Assembly: GCA_029781135.1 (NCBI GenBank)
Contig: JAKOXH010000059.1
Coordinates: 1 to 64,000, forward strand
Origin: Planctomycetota bacterium
GTDB lineage: Bacteria > Planctomycetota > Planctomycetia > Pirellulales > Lacipirellulaceae
Reading direction: 5' to 3'
Length of the DNA: 64,000 bases
This document shows, one piece after another, positions 44,107-52,902 of this stretch. The notes under the pieces are model-generated. The model searched no databases and was not told the origin of the DNA. It saw only the letters and a list, made by a program, of their open reading frames with translations. Both the position numbers and the translations under genes were made by a program. Each line of letters opens with the position of its first letter. The first letter of the stretch is position 1.

Positions 44107-45360
44107 CTAGGAATCGAAGCGCGGCACGAGGCGGTCGACGACTAGTTTGCCGATGTTGAGGGCGGCGGTGGCGGCTGGGGAGGGCGCGTTTTCGACATTC
44201 ACGACGCGGTCGGTTTCGTCGATGACGAAATCGTCGAGCATCGCGCCGTCGCGGCCGACGGCTTGGGCGCGGACGCCGGCGGGGGCCCAATCGAGGAATC
44301 GCGATTCAATGGCCGGCACGAGTCGCTGTAGCGCGCGGACGAACGCGGGCTTGCTGAAACTGCGGTACATTTCGCTCGCGCCGATTTTCCAATAGCGACG
44401 GGCGAGCCGCCAGAAGCCGGGGTAGGTGAGCGTTTCGGCCAGGTCGCGGAAGTTGACCGTCGTGTTGCGGTAGCCCTCGCGGGCGAAGGCCAACACGGCG
44501 TTCGGCCCGCACTCGACGAGGCCGTTGATTCGCCGCGTGAAGTGGACGCCGAGGAACGGGTAGTTCGGGTCGGGCACCGGATAGATGAGCATCCGCACGA
44601 GGTGGCGGGCTTCTTCGCGCAGAGCGTAGAATTCGCCGCGGAAGGGCACGATCATGGCTGAGGGTTTCACGCCACTGAGCTTCGTGACGTGGTCGCTTTG
44701 CAGCCCAGCGCAGTTGACGATTTGTTGGGCGGCGAATTCGCCGGCGGTGGTTTCGACGATGGCACGGGCACTGGCAGAGCCAGTGGCACCGGAAGCACTG
44801 GCAGAGCCAGTGGCACGCAAGGTGTCTCGGCGGATGGCGGTGGCGCGGGCGTTGGTGACGACCTGGCTGCCGCGCGCGGTGATGATGTCGGCGAGGCGCT
44901 GGCAGACTTGGCCGTAATCAACGACGCCGGCTTCAGGAATGTGGATGCCGGCGATGCCGGCCGCGTGCGGTTCGAGTTCGCGGATACGCTCAGGACCGAT
45001 GCGTTCGCACACGACGCCGTTTTTGGCGCCGCGCTCGAGCAGCAATTCCAAGCGGGCGAGTTCGGAGGTTTCCGTCGCAACAATGATCTTACCGCAGAGG
45101 ACGAACGGAATGTTCTCGCGGCGGCAGAAATCTTCCATCGCCTGTTTGCCGGCGCGGCAGTTGATCGCTTTCAGCGAGCCGGGGCGATAGTAGATGCCCG
45201 TGTGGAGCACGCCCGAATTGCGGCCGGTTTGGTGGCGCGCGATGCCCGCTTCCTTTTCGACCACGGTGACGCGCTTGCCCGGATAGCGTTCGAGAAAGCG
45301 ATACGCGGTAGCGAGGCCGACGATGCCGCCGCCAATGATGATGAGGTCGGATTCGTGCAT
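44107..45360 (-). CDS. lhgO: L-2-hydroxyglutarate oxidase
   Basis: A 417-residue FAD enzyme of the DAO family oxidising L-2-hydroxyglutarate to 2-oxoglutarate, a metabolite-repair step. The dinucleotide motif is IIIGGGIVGLATAYRFLERY (7-26), followed by HQTGRNSGVLHTGIYYRPGS (about 43-62), which is typical of LhgO, and a C-terminal NVENAPSPAATAALNIG. Residues of about 182-199 (RATGSASASGATGSASAR) are a repeat-encoded insert (44769-44816). Length is about 20 residues over the usual 395-400, consistent with that insert. Confidence 0.92.
   Translation of the reverse strand: MHESDLIIIGGGIVGLATAYRFLERYPGKRVTVVEKEAGIARHQTGRNSGVLHTGIYYRPGSLKAINCRAGKQAMEDFCRRENIPFVLCGKIIVATETSELARLELLLERGAKNGVVCERIGPERIRELEPHAAGIAGIHIPEAGVVDYGQVCQRLADIITARGSQVVTNARATAIRRDTLRATGSASASGATGSASARAIVETTAGEFAAQQIVNCAGLQSDHVTKLSGVKPSAMIVPFRGEFYALREEARHLVRMLIYPVPDPNYPFLGVHFTRRINGLVECGPNAVLAFAREGYRNTTVNFRDLAETLTYPGFWRLARRYWKIGASEMYRSFSKPAFVRALQRLVPAIESRFLDWAPAGVRAQAVGRDGAMLDDFVIDETDRVVNVENAPSPAATAALNIGKLVVDRLVPRFDS
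44769..44816. repeat. Two tandem 21-bp palindromes inside lhgO
   Basis: Two copies with core ACTGGCAGAGCCAGTGG (44769-44789 and 44796-44816), 27 bp apart, which is 9 codons, so the frame is kept. They encode ATGSASA-type repeats in the FAD-domain linker. Confidence 0.85.
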
Positions 45361-45469
45361 GAGTTTGCGGCGCGATTCGCGGAGTCAAAATGTGTGGTGC
45401 GGCACTGGCGCAATGGTATAATTGCAGTTGTTCCAATTCAATGAGGTGGAACCCTATCCGGAGAAGGAA

Positions 45470-45721
45470 ATGCCGAGCAGCGAAACGATGAACGTAGCCC
45501 GAAAGGCGCGTGCAATCTACGATGCGCGATTGAAGGTTGATTTAGAGGCGACTCACAGGGAGGAATTCGTCGCCATTGAGCCAGAATCTGGCGACTATTA
45601 TTTCGGCCAAACATTGAGCGAAGCCATTCAAGCGGCGCGAACATCGCATCCGAATCGTTTGCCGTTTACGCTGCGGGTCGGCCACGGCACGACGGTTGAC
45701 TTGGGGTTGCTCAGTCCATGA
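45470..45721 (+). CDS. Small hypothetical protein upstream of a retropepsin remnant
   Basis: An 83-residue protein with no name I can give. The pattern FVAIEPESGDYYFGQTLSEA then IQAARTSHPNRLPFTLRVGH is that of small proteins commonly found directly before retropepsin-like aspartyl proteases. The start at MPSSETMNV is supported by GGAGAAGGA just upstream; an earlier TTG at 45422 is less likely. Its stop overlaps the ATG of the remnant that follows (ATGA), a classic coupling. Confidence 0.65.
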   Translation: MPSSETMNVARKARAIYDARLKVDLEATHREEFVAIEPESGDYYFGQTLSEAIQAARTSHPNRLPFTLRVGHGTTVDLGLLSP

Positions 45722-45831
45722 AGGGCGAAGTTGATGCCGACGGGCTCGCTGTCGTTGAGCTTGCGCTGAGGCCGACGTCTTTCGGCCGGCCGCAGACTAT
45801 TTCTGTTTGGAGTGATACGTGGACATTCTAA
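45718..45831 (+). pseudogene. Truncated retropepsin-like aspartyl protease
   Basis: From the ATG overlapping the previous stop, 37 codons read MKGEVDADGLAVVELALRPT, then SFGRPQTISVWSDTWTF and stop. Clan AA proteases of this group start M(K/I)G.VDA.GRA...L.V and reach the catalytic Asp-Thr-Gly about here. The chain ends right at this point: the motif is DTW and a stop follows two codons later, so the protein cannot be active. Past 45831 I found no continuation in any frame. Confidence 0.65.
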
Positions 45832-45978
45832 TGTCAGCGTCGTACATCTCGACCGCTTGCGCTATTCTGCATTAGAATTGAATGCCCGGCGAACCGTAGG
45901 TTCGCGGCTGATGCGTTGCCGAGCGTTGTTCCGAACTCATTCCCTGGTCCCTGTCCCCCGCCCCTGACCCCTGCTGAC

Positions 45979-47484
45979 ATGTTCGAAGCCCTGCAAGATG
46001 GTTTAGGTTCCGCGCTCAAGACATTGCGTGGGCAAGGCAAGCTGACCGAATCGAACATGCGCGATGGGCTCAAGCTCGTCGAGCGGTCGCTGCTCGAGGC
46101 GGACGTGAGCTTCCCGGTGGTGCGCGAGTTCATGTCGCGGGTGAGCGAGCAGGCGGTGGGCGAGAAGGTGCTCAAGGCCCTCAACCCGAGTCAGCAGGTG
46201 GTGGGCATCGTCTACCAGGAGCTCGTGAATTTGATGGGGCCGGTGGATCATTCGCTCCACCTGCGCGGGCCGAACGACATGACCGTGCTGATGATGTGCG
46301 GCTTGCAGGGTTCGGGCAAGACGACGACTACCGGCAAGCTCGGGCGGATGCTCAAACAGCGGGGCCGGCGGCCGCTGCTCGTGGCGTGCGACTTGCAGCG
46401 CCCCGCCGCGATCGACCAGTTGCACGTACTGGGCGAGCAGTTGGAGATTCCGGTGTTCTCCGACCGCACGAACAAGGACCCGGTCGCGGTGGCCAATGCG
46501 GCGGTGCGCGAGGCGCGGAAGCAGACCATCGACACGGTGATTTTAGATACGGCCGGTCGGCTCCACATCGACGAAGAATTGATGGCGCAGCTCGAGCGGA
46601 TCGATCGGCAGATCGGGCCGCAGCAAGTGTACCTGGTCGTCGACAGCATGACCGGCCAAGATGCCGTCAATAGCGCGAAGGTGTTCAACGAGCGGCTCGA
46701 GCTCGACGGCGTCATCATGACCAAGCTCGATGGCGATGCCCGCGGCGGCGCGGCCCTTTCCGTCAAGCAAGTGACCGGTGTGCCGATTAAGTTCATCGGT
46801 ACGGGCGAGCATCTCGATGCGCTCGAAGAGTTTCACCCCGACCGCATGGCCGGTCGTATTCTTGGCCAGGGCGACTTGCTCACGCTGGTCGAGAAGGCGC
46901 AGCAGGAATTCGATCAGGACGAGATGGCCCGGCAGGAGGAGCGGCTCCGTAAGGGCGAGTTCACGCTCGACGACTTCCGCAAGCAGCTCTCGCAGATCGG
47001 CCGGTTGGGGCCGCTGCAGAAGGTGATGGGCCTCATTCCCGGGATGAGCGCGCTCACCGACATGATGGGCGATGTCGATCATGAAAAGGACATGAAGCGG
47101 CTCTTGGGCATCATCGATTCGATGACGCCGGCGGAGCGGCGGAGCCCATCGAAGACGATCGACCAAAGCCGGCGGCGGCGGATCGCGACGGGCGCCGGCG
47201 TGGAGCCACGCGAAGTGGCCGATCTAGTCCGGCAGTTCGACGCGATGGCCCAAATGATGACGTCACTGGCCGGCAAGGGCATGCGGGAGCGCATGAAAAT
47301 GATGCGCGAACTCCAATCGGGAATGATGCAGAATCCCGATGGCCTGGCCAAAAAGAAAGGGAGCACCGGCAAACGCCTTACGCCGAAGGAGAAGGCGAAG
47401 CTGAAGAAGGAACGCGAGAAGGAAATGCGCCGCCGCAAACGCGAACAAAAACGCGGCGGAGATGGCGATGGCACCGAGGAGTAA
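45979..47484 (+). CDS. ffh: Signal recognition particle protein Ffh (SRP54)
   Basis: A 501-residue SRP GTPase that binds signal peptides of nascent inner-membrane and exported proteins. N domain 1-90; G domain with GLQGSGKTTTTGKL (108-121), DTAGRLHID and TKLDGDARGG; methionine-rich M domain about 325-445 (MGLIPGMSALTDMMG, MAQMMTSLAGKGMRERMKMM). The basic end is rich in Lys/Arg. The start at MFEALQDGLG is set by the N domain; the 63 bp of open frame before it is repeat-derived. It is not in the usual ffh-rpsP operon: rpsP lies about 11 kb away on the other strand. Confidence 0.96.
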   Translation: MFEALQDGLGSALKTLRGQGKLTESNMRDGLKLVERSLLEADVSFPVVREFMSRVSEQAVGEKVLKALNPSQQVVGIVYQELVNLMGPVDHSLHLRGPNDMTVLMMCGLQGSGKTTTTGKLGRMLKQRGRRPLLVACDLQRPAAIDQLHVLGEQLEIPVFSDRTNKDPVAVANAAVREARKQTIDTVILDTAGRLHIDEELMAQLERIDRQIGPQQVYLVVDSMTGQDAVNSAKVFNERLELDGVIMTKLDGDARGGAALSVKQVTGVPIKFIGTGEHLDALEEFHPDRMAGRILGQGDLLTLVEKAQQEFDQDEMARQEERLRKGEFTLDDFRKQLSQIGRLGPLQKVMGLIPGMSALTDMMGDVDHEKDMKRLLGIIDSMTPAERRSPSKTIDQSRRRRIATGAGVEPREVADLVRQFDAMAQMMTSLAGKGMRERMKMMRELQSGMMQNPDGLAKKKGSTGKRLTPKEKAKLKKEREKEMRRRKREQKRGGDGDGTEE

Positions 47485-47504
47485 GGTGGATACCGCTCAC
47501 GAGG

Positions 47505-47750
47505 CGTAGGGTGGGCACCGTCCACCATCGACAACTATGAATGGTCGGCGTGCTCTCTCTTTTGAATGCGCTCTTGAGTCCGCAGATGGCGCAGATGTTC
47601 GCAGATAGTACATAGTGAGCGCGCTTTGGCTTTCCATTGGTAGCAGATCTTGCCCATGGATATCTGCGCTCATCCGCGCCATCTGCGGCAAAAAACAAGC
47701 CGCGAATAACGCTGTGTTTTCGCGCTGGTGGGCGGTGCCCACCCTACGGC
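47505..47750. repeat. Nested ~245-bp double hairpin between ffh and ridA
   Basis: Outer arms TAGGGTGGGCACCGTCCACC (from 47508) and GGTGGGCGGTGCCCACCCTA (47728-47747) enclose inner arms GTCCGCAGATGGCGCAGATG (about 47578) and GCGCCATCTGCGGC (about 47679). Two repeat families are nested in the gap between convergent genes, so it may also serve as terminator. Relatives: outer arm at 54189-54216 and 40838-40857; inner arm resembles 33151-33312 and 48200-48345. Confidence 0.8.
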
Positions 47751-47751
47751 A

Positions 47752-48165
47752 TCAAGTCACGATCGCGTCGGCTTCGATTTCGATGAGGGCCTCGCCGTCG
47801 ATGAGGCGGGGGACTTCGACGATCGTGGTGGCGGGGCGGATTTCGCTGAACACGCTGCCGTGAACGCGGGCCACCTCTTCCCACTTGCTTACGTCGACGA
47901 CGTACATCCGCGTGCGGATGACGTGCTCCAGCTTGCCGCCGAGGGCTTCGACGGCGGCCCGGATGATGGCGAGCGAGCGGGCCGTTTGCTCGCCGACGTT
48001 TTTGGCGTAACTGCCATCGGCGTTGATGCCGACCGAGCCGGTGACGGCGATCGTGTTCCCGCTGCGGACGGCGCGGCTGTAGCCCATGATCGGTTCCCAC
48101 TTCGAACCGCTCGAAGCACACTTACGGCCGACACGTTCTTGAACGGTGATGTTGATATCGGACAT
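47752..48165 (-). CDS. RidA/YjgF family enamine deaminase
   Basis: A 137-residue YjgF/YER057c/UK114 protein, a trimer that hydrolyses reactive enamine/imine intermediates from PLP enzymes. Family signs: SRAVRSGNTIAVTGSVGINA, YAKNVGEQTARSLAIIRAAV, VIRTRMYVVDV and RPATTIVEV near the C-terminus. The last motif carries the Arg used by active members. Substrate subfamily not resolved. Confidence 0.92.
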   Translation of the reverse strand: MSDINITVQERVGRKCASSGSKWEPIMGYSRAVRSGNTIAVTGSVGINADGSYAKNVGEQTARSLAIIRAAVEALGGKLEHVIRTRMYVVDVSKWEEVARVHGSVFSEIRPATTIVEVPRLIDGEALIEIEADAIVT

Positions 48166-48199
48166 TTGATTCTCGTTGAGTGAGCTGTGGATGGATAGT

Positions 48200-48345
48200 T
48201 GAGCCGCGGATGAACGCAGATCAACGCGAATACATTCTCTTAAAACACTTATCTTCGCTAATCAAGGAAAAAAGAGATTAGCGACAATTAGTGAGGATTA
48301 GTGTTCCGATTATCCGCGTTGATCTGCGTATATCCGCGGTTCCAT
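48200..48345. repeat. Hairpin element between trxB and ridA
   Basis: Arms GAGCCGCGGATGAACGCAGA and GCGTTGATCTGCGTATATCC with CGCGGTTC, with inner CTAATCAAGG/GTGAGGATTAGTG-type sequence. It occupies the gap between trxB (its stop 48353) and ridA (starts 48165), both on the minus strand. Confidence 0.75.
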
Positions 48346-48352
48346 ACGATGT

Positions 48353-49405
48353 TCAGTGATTCCCCTGGGCGGCCAGCCAGCGTTCGGCGTCGAGAGCCGC
48401 CATGCAGCCGGTGCCGGCGGAGGTGATGGCCTGGCGATAGTTGTCGTCGGCCACGTCGCCAGCGGCGAACACGCCTTCGACGCTGGTTTCGGTGCGGAAC
48501 GGTTTCGTCCAGCGGATGTAGCCTTTTTCGGTGAGGTCGAGTTGGCCTTTCAGGAAATCGGTGTTCGGCGTGTGGCCGATGGCCAGGAATACGCCGCTGG
48601 CCGGTAGCTCGCGGGTGGCGTTGTTCACCGCGCTCCGCAGGCGGACGCCGGTCACGCCATCTTTCTCGTTGCCCAAGACCTCATCGAGCGTGTGATTCCA
48701 TTCGATTTGGATCTTGGGATTACCGAGCGCGCGTTCTTGCATGATCATGCTGGCGCGAAGCTTATCGCGGCGATGGATCATGTGAACTTTCGATGCGTAT
48801 TTGGTTAGGTAAGTTGCTTCCTCGACGGCCGAGTCGCCGCCGCCCACGACGATGAGCGGCTTGTTGCGGAACCGCGGCAGCGCGCCATCGCAGACGGCAC
48901 ACGCACTGACGCCACGGTTCTTAAAGGCCGATTCGGAGGGAAGCCCTAGGTAATTCGCCCGGGCACCGGTGGCCACAATGAGGGCGTGCGTTTGGTGCGT
49001 GCCGCCGTCGAGCGTGCGCAGGACGAACGGCCGTTTCGAGAGGTCGATTTCGACGACGTCGTCCGTGACGATCCGCGTGCCAAAGTTGTAGGCCTGTTGA
49101 CGCATGAGTTCCATGAGTTCGGGGCCGGTGACAGCATGTCGGCCCTCGTGGATGTTCATGTACTGAGCGCGTTCCGAATCGATGGCGGTCGTAAGGAACT
49201 GCTTCAGGTCGCCCGTGGGGAAACCGGCGTAGTTCTCGACTTCGGTCGTCAGGGCAAGTTGCCCCAACGGAAGCGTACCTTGCAGGCGGTTCTCCTCGGT
49301 GATGGCCCCTTCGAACAGCAGCGGTTTGAGTTCGGCTCGGGCGGCGTAGATTGCGGCGGACCAGCCCGCTGGACCACTGCCGATGATGATGACGTTTTCT
49401 ACCAC
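48353..49405 (-). CDS. trxB: Thioredoxin reductase
   Basis: A 350-residue FAD/NADPH enzyme that reduces thioredoxin. The FAD motif is IIIGSGPAGWSAAIYAARAE (6-25), the redox CAVC site is Cys169/Cys172 in SACAVCDGA, and the NADPH site GGGDSAVEEATYLTKYA follows. C-terminal FAD contact is FAAGDVADDNYRQAI. About 30 residues longer than E. coli TrxB, mostly at loops and the C-terminus. Divergent from cstA. Confidence 0.96.
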   Translation of the reverse strand: MVENVIIIGSGPAGWSAAIYAARAELKPLLFEGAITEENRLQGTLPLGQLALTTEVENYAGFPTGDLKQFLTTAIDSERAQYMNIHEGRHAVTGPELMELMRQQAYNFGTRIVTDDVVEIDLSKRPFVLRTLDGGTHQTHALIVATGARANYLGLPSESAFKNRGVSACAVCDGALPRFRNKPLIVVGGGDSAVEEATYLTKYASKVHMIHRRDKLRASMIMQERALGNPKIQIEWNHTLDEVLGNEKDGVTGVRLRSAVNNATRELPASGVFLAIGHTPNTDFLKGQLDLTEKGYIRWTKPFRTETSVEGVFAAGDVADDNYRQAITSAGTGCMAALDAERWLAAQGNH

Positions 49406-49482
49406 GCTGGCGTCCTTTCAGTGAGCGAGTCTATGCAAGGCTCGAATTATAGTGGTTGAAGGGCGGAGGTCCAACCGCAGAG

Positions 49483-49646
49483 CCGATCAGTTATTCAATC
49501 TAGCCAAACGATGTGGGAGCCAAGCTATGTGGGAGGCGTCTCTGACGCCGATTTCGCGTGAACTTCGTGACCGGCTTGAAGTGCGACGCCTCATCGGGGT
49601 CGGAGACCCCTCCCACAAGTTTTCCCAGCTTCAATAACTGATCGGC
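49483..49646. repeat. Long inverted repeat in the trxB-cstA gap
   Basis: Outer arms GCCGATCAGTTATTCAA (from 49483) and TTCAATAACTGATCGGC (to about 49645). Inner arms TGTGGGAGGCGTCTCTGACG (about 49529) and GGGGTCGGAGACCCCTCCCA (about 49596). Same outer arm as the end of the repeats at 24018 and 55361. The gap 49406-49723 (318 bp) holds no gene. Confidence 0.75.
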
Positions 49647-49723
49647 CCTGGGTCCAACTGGCCGCAACTTGCTGAGTTTTCGCAGCACCGGTATTCTTAA
49701 ACTGCACAATCGGAGTCGTCCGC

Positions 49724-51676
49724 GTGAATTCACTTTGGCTCATTCTCGGTTCGCTGGCTGCCTTCGTCGTGGCGTATCGTTTTTATGGTGCGTTTCTGGC
49801 TGCACGCGTGGCGATGCTCGATGACCGGCGACCAACGCCGGCGTATCAGCTGCGCGACGGCTGCGATTACCACCCGACCAACAAATGGGTGCTGTTTGGC
49901 CATCATTTTGCGGCGATTGCCGGGCCTGGTCCGCTGATTGGCCCGGTTCTCGCCGCCCAATGGGGCTTCGCACCGGGGTTCATTTGGCTGGTGATCGGCG
50001 CGTGCCTGGCTGGAGCCGTCCACGATTTCGTGATTCTGTGGGCTTCGGTGCGGCAGCGCGGATTGAGCTTGCCGAAAATCGCGCGGCAAACCATCGGGCC
50101 GGTTTCCGGCGTGATCACCAGCATCGCCACGCTGTTCATCATTATTTGTACGCTCGCAAGTGTGGGCATCGTTGTCGTCAAAGCGCTCTCGGAAAGCTCG
50201 TGGGGCATGTTCACGATTCTCGTGACGATACCAGCAGCGCTCGTGACCGGGTTGTGGATGTACAAGATTCGGCCAGGGAAAGTGGCGGAAGCGTCGGCGA
50301 TCGGTGTCACGATCGTGATGCTGGGCGTGATTCTCGGCCAACCTTTCGCTCATTCGGCCTGGGGAAATTGGCTGCTGCTAAAACCGAAGACGCTTTCCCT
50401 GTTGTTGCCCATCTACGCGGCCATTGCGTCGATCTTGCCCGTCTGGGTGCTAATGTGCCCGCGCGATTATCTTTCGAGCTATATGAAGATCGGCGTGATT
50501 CTGGTGTTGGCCGTCGGCATCGTCGCGGCGCATCCCACGCTCAAGATGCCGGCGATGACGCCGTTCGTTGCTGGTGGCGGGCCAGTGATTAGCGGACCAT
50601 TGTGGCCGTTCGTGTGCATCGTGATTATGTGCGGCGCGATTTCTGGTTTTCACGCGCTCATTGCCTCGGGGACGACGCCCAAGATGATCGAACGTGAATC
50701 GGACATTCGCCCCATCGGCTATGGCGCGATGGTGGTGGAGGGGTTTGTCGCCGTGACCGCCCTGGTGGCGGCCTGTGCCTTGGAGCCAGGCGATTACTTT
50801 CTCATCAATGCGGACCAAAAAAGCCCGGGGCTGCATGCGAATTATATTGCCATGACGCAAACGCAGCCGGAACAGCTTGGTTTCGATCCGCAGCCGCGCG
50901 AACTGGAAATGCTGGAGAAAGGCACCGAAGAGAAGCTGGCCAATCGTACCGGTGGTGCGGTGACGTTGGCTGTGGGCATGGCCAAGGTGTTCGCCAGCGT
51001 GCCGGGCATGACAACGCTCATGGCCTATTGGTATCACTTCGTGATCATGTTCGAGGCGCTCTTTATCCTGACGTTGCTGGAGACGGGCACGCGCGTGGCG
51101 CGGTTCGTGTTTCAAGAGGCGTTCACGTCGTTCGGGAACGAGGATGCTGCGTTAGCGGCGAAGAAGCAGGAAGCCGCGGGCGGTACTCACGCGGCGCGAT
51201 TGGTGCATCGCCCCCACTGGGGACTCAACATCGTGATGAGCGTCTTGGTGTGCGTGGCGTGGGGCTACCTCTTGTACATGGGCACGCTCGACACGCTGTG
51301 GCGAATGCTCGGAATCGCCAATCAGCTTCTGGCCACGATTGCGCTGGCGGTCGGGACCACGTACTTACTCCTACACGCCCCAAAGCGCCGCTACGCACTA
51401 TGCACCGGAATCCCATTTGCCTTCGTGCTGGTCACGGTCATCACGGCCGGGATCATGAGCGTTCACGGCTGGTGGGTGAACGATATTCCGGCCGCGCCGC
51501 CGGAAAAGGTGTATCTGCTCAAGCTGCTGTGTTTCTTGGCATCGACGATGCTGGTGCTGACGATCTTGATCACGGTCGATGCCATGCGGCGCTGGATCGA
51601 GATCGTTTCCAGCCCGGTGCCCGTGCGCGAAGCGGAGCGAGCGGTCGCGTCTTATCCTGTGTTCGGTGAGAAGTGA
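49724..51676 (+). CDS. cstA: Carbon starvation protein CstA, peptide/pyruvate transporter family
   Basis: A 650-residue inner-membrane protein with about 15-18 hydrophobic helices. Family signs: YRFYGAFLAARV, DYHPTNKWVLFGHHFAAIAG then PGPLIGPVLAAQWGF, HDFVILWASVRQRGLSL, SGFHALIASGTTPKMIERES and VFASVPGMTTLMAYWYHFVI. CstA takes up peptides or pyruvate and is induced on carbon starvation. It starts with GTG. Divergent from trxB; convergent with fliM. Confidence 0.94.
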   Translation: MNSLWLILGSLAAFVVAYRFYGAFLAARVAMLDDRRPTPAYQLRDGCDYHPTNKWVLFGHHFAAIAGPGPLIGPVLAAQWGFAPGFIWLVIGACLAGAVHDFVILWASVRQRGLSLPKIARQTIGPVSGVITSIATLFIIICTLASVGIVVVKALSESSWGMFTILVTIPAALVTGLWMYKIRPGKVAEASAIGVTIVMLGVILGQPFAHSAWGNWLLLKPKTLSLLLPIYAAIASILPVWVLMCPRDYLSSYMKIGVILVLAVGIVAAHPTLKMPAMTPFVAGGGPVISGPLWPFVCIVIMCGAISGFHALIASGTTPKMIERESDIRPIGYGAMVVEGFVAVTALVAACALEPGDYFLINADQKSPGLHANYIAMTQTQPEQLGFDPQPRELEMLEKGTEEKLANRTGGAVTLAVGMAKVFASVPGMTTLMAYWYHFVIMFEALFILTLLETGTRVARFVFQEAFTSFGNEDAALAAKKQEAAGGTHAARLVHRPHWGLNIVMSVLVCVAWGYLLYMGTLDTLWRMLGIANQLLATIALAVGTTYLLLHAPKRRYALCTGIPFAFVLVTVITAGIMSVHGWWVNDIPAAPPEKVYLLKLLCFLASTMLVLTILITVDAMRRWIEIVSSPVPVREAERAVASYPVFGEK

Positions 51677-51688
51677 TTCGTTTTTTGG

Positions 51689-51780
51689 GTGCCATGCCCA
51701 CGGCTCGGCGTGGGCATGTGAATCGCCGCACCTGAATGGCCACGTCGGTGGCCTCCGTGGCCAGGGCACTCGAACTTGTC
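51689..51780. repeat. Hairpin between cstA and fliM
   Basis: GTGCCATGCCCACGGCTCGG closed by GCGTGGGCATGTG, then AATGGCCACGTCGGTGGCC. Same family as 36413-36492. It lies between convergent genes, so it may terminate both. Confidence 0.75.
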
Positions 51781-51818
51781 TCGCTCCTTGCCGTGCGAAG
51801 TATAACTATGTCGCACTT

Positions 51819-52811
51819 TTATGAGTTGATGAGGCCGACGACCTGAATCGCCTTGCGCCCTTTGAACGCGCCGGGCTGGGCGTGGAACTTGGGCCGGCCT
51901 TCGACCGAGACGACGAGCGGATGAGCCACGTCCTTTTCGGTGGCGATGATATCGCCCACGCGCAGGCCGATGAGGTCGGACGTCGAGATGTTCGTTTCGG
52001 CCAGATCGACCACGACCTCAACCTTGGCGTCGTTCAGTTGCGTGCTAATCCGCCGCATGTTCTCGGCAGTGGCTGACTTCTTGCCGTAACTCATCCAGCT
52101 ATTGGCCAGCAGGCGGGAACTGATGCGTTCGATCGAATTATAGGGAATACACAGGTTCATCATCCCCCGGACTTCGCCGAGCATCAGCTCGAAGCTGATC
52201 AGCACAACCACTTCGTTGGGAGGCACGATTTGGACAAGTTGCGGATTGCTTTCGACCCGGTTTACGGCGAGATTCAGGTCGAGGACGTTTTCCCAGGCCT
52301 TCTTCAACTCTTGGCAGAACAGGTCAGTGATCCGCGAGACGAGCCGCAATTCTATTTCCGTAAGCGGCCGACGTAGGGGCGTGCCGGGGTCGCTGCCGCC
52401 GCCAAGCAGCCGGTCGATAATGGGGAACAAGAGAGAGAGATTGATATCCAGGATCAACTGGCCTTCGAGCGGCGGCGCGTCGATCAAATTGAAGCAGGTT
52501 GGATTCTCGAGGCTGAACACGAACTCGCTGTACGTGAGTTGGTCGACACTGGTGAGTTTGAGATCGATGATCGTGCGGAGCAGCCCGGAAAGCGAAGCGC
52601 CGAAGTTGCGGCCGAAGGCCTCGTGCATCGTTTGCAACGAGCGCATGGCTTCTTTGCCGACACGCTCGGGCCGCTTGAAATCGTAGGGTGAGACCTTGCC
52701 GCGGTTTTTGGCGCGGCTGGTCGTGGCTTGGGAGACCACATCCTGATCGCGCTTATCCATCGCACTCAGCAGACTTTCAACTTCCGCTTGACTGAGAACG
52801 TCGTCGCTCAT
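51819..52811 (-). CDS. fliM: Flagellar motor switch protein FliM
   Basis: A 330-residue C-ring protein controlling flagellar rotation direction. The N-terminal CheY-P-binding motif is DDVLSQAEVESLL (about 3-15); the middle CheC-like domain starts near 45 (MRSLQTMHEAFGRNFGASLS); the C-terminal SpoA domain covers about 245-325 (VVDLAETNISTSDLIGLRVG). Full length with no FliN fusion. No other flagellar gene is nearby, so this fliM is separated from the usual flagellar operon, as is often seen in Planctomycetes. Confidence 0.95.
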   Translation of the reverse strand: MSDDVLSQAEVESLLSAMDKRDQDVVSQATTSRAKNRGKVSPYDFKRPERVGKEAMRSLQTMHEAFGRNFGASLSGLLRTIIDLKLTSVDQLTYSEFVFSLENPTCFNLIDAPPLEGQLILDINLSLLFPIIDRLLGGGSDPGTPLRRPLTEIELRLVSRITDLFCQELKKAWENVLDLNLAVNRVESNPQLVQIVPPNEVVVLISFELMLGEVRGMMNLCIPYNSIERISSRLLANSWMSYGKKSATAENMRRISTQLNDAKVEVVVDLAETNISTSDLIGLRVGDIIATEKDVAHPLVVSVEGRPKFHAQPGAFKGRKAIQVVGLINS

Positions 52812-52830
52812 GGCGCACTCCGTTGCGAAT

Positions 52831-52875
52831 GAGGGTTCGGGGTTCGGGGTTTAGGGTTTAGGGTTTAGGGTTTAG
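52831..52875. repeat. Telomere-like TTTAGGG tandem repeat upstream of fliM
   Basis: GGGTTCGGGGTTCGGGG followed by four copies of TTTAGGG-type units. The motif matches the plant telomere repeat, but it is a short intergenic tract here and belongs with the other G-rich repeats of this genome. Confidence 0.8.
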
Positions 52876-52902
52876 AAAGCGTGTATCCCGGTCCCTAGAA
52901 CT

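Noticed and set aside
47505..48345. CRISPR-like array of repeats near ridA
   Set aside because: The repeats are inverted arms of nested hairpins, without regular spacers, and no cas gene is near.
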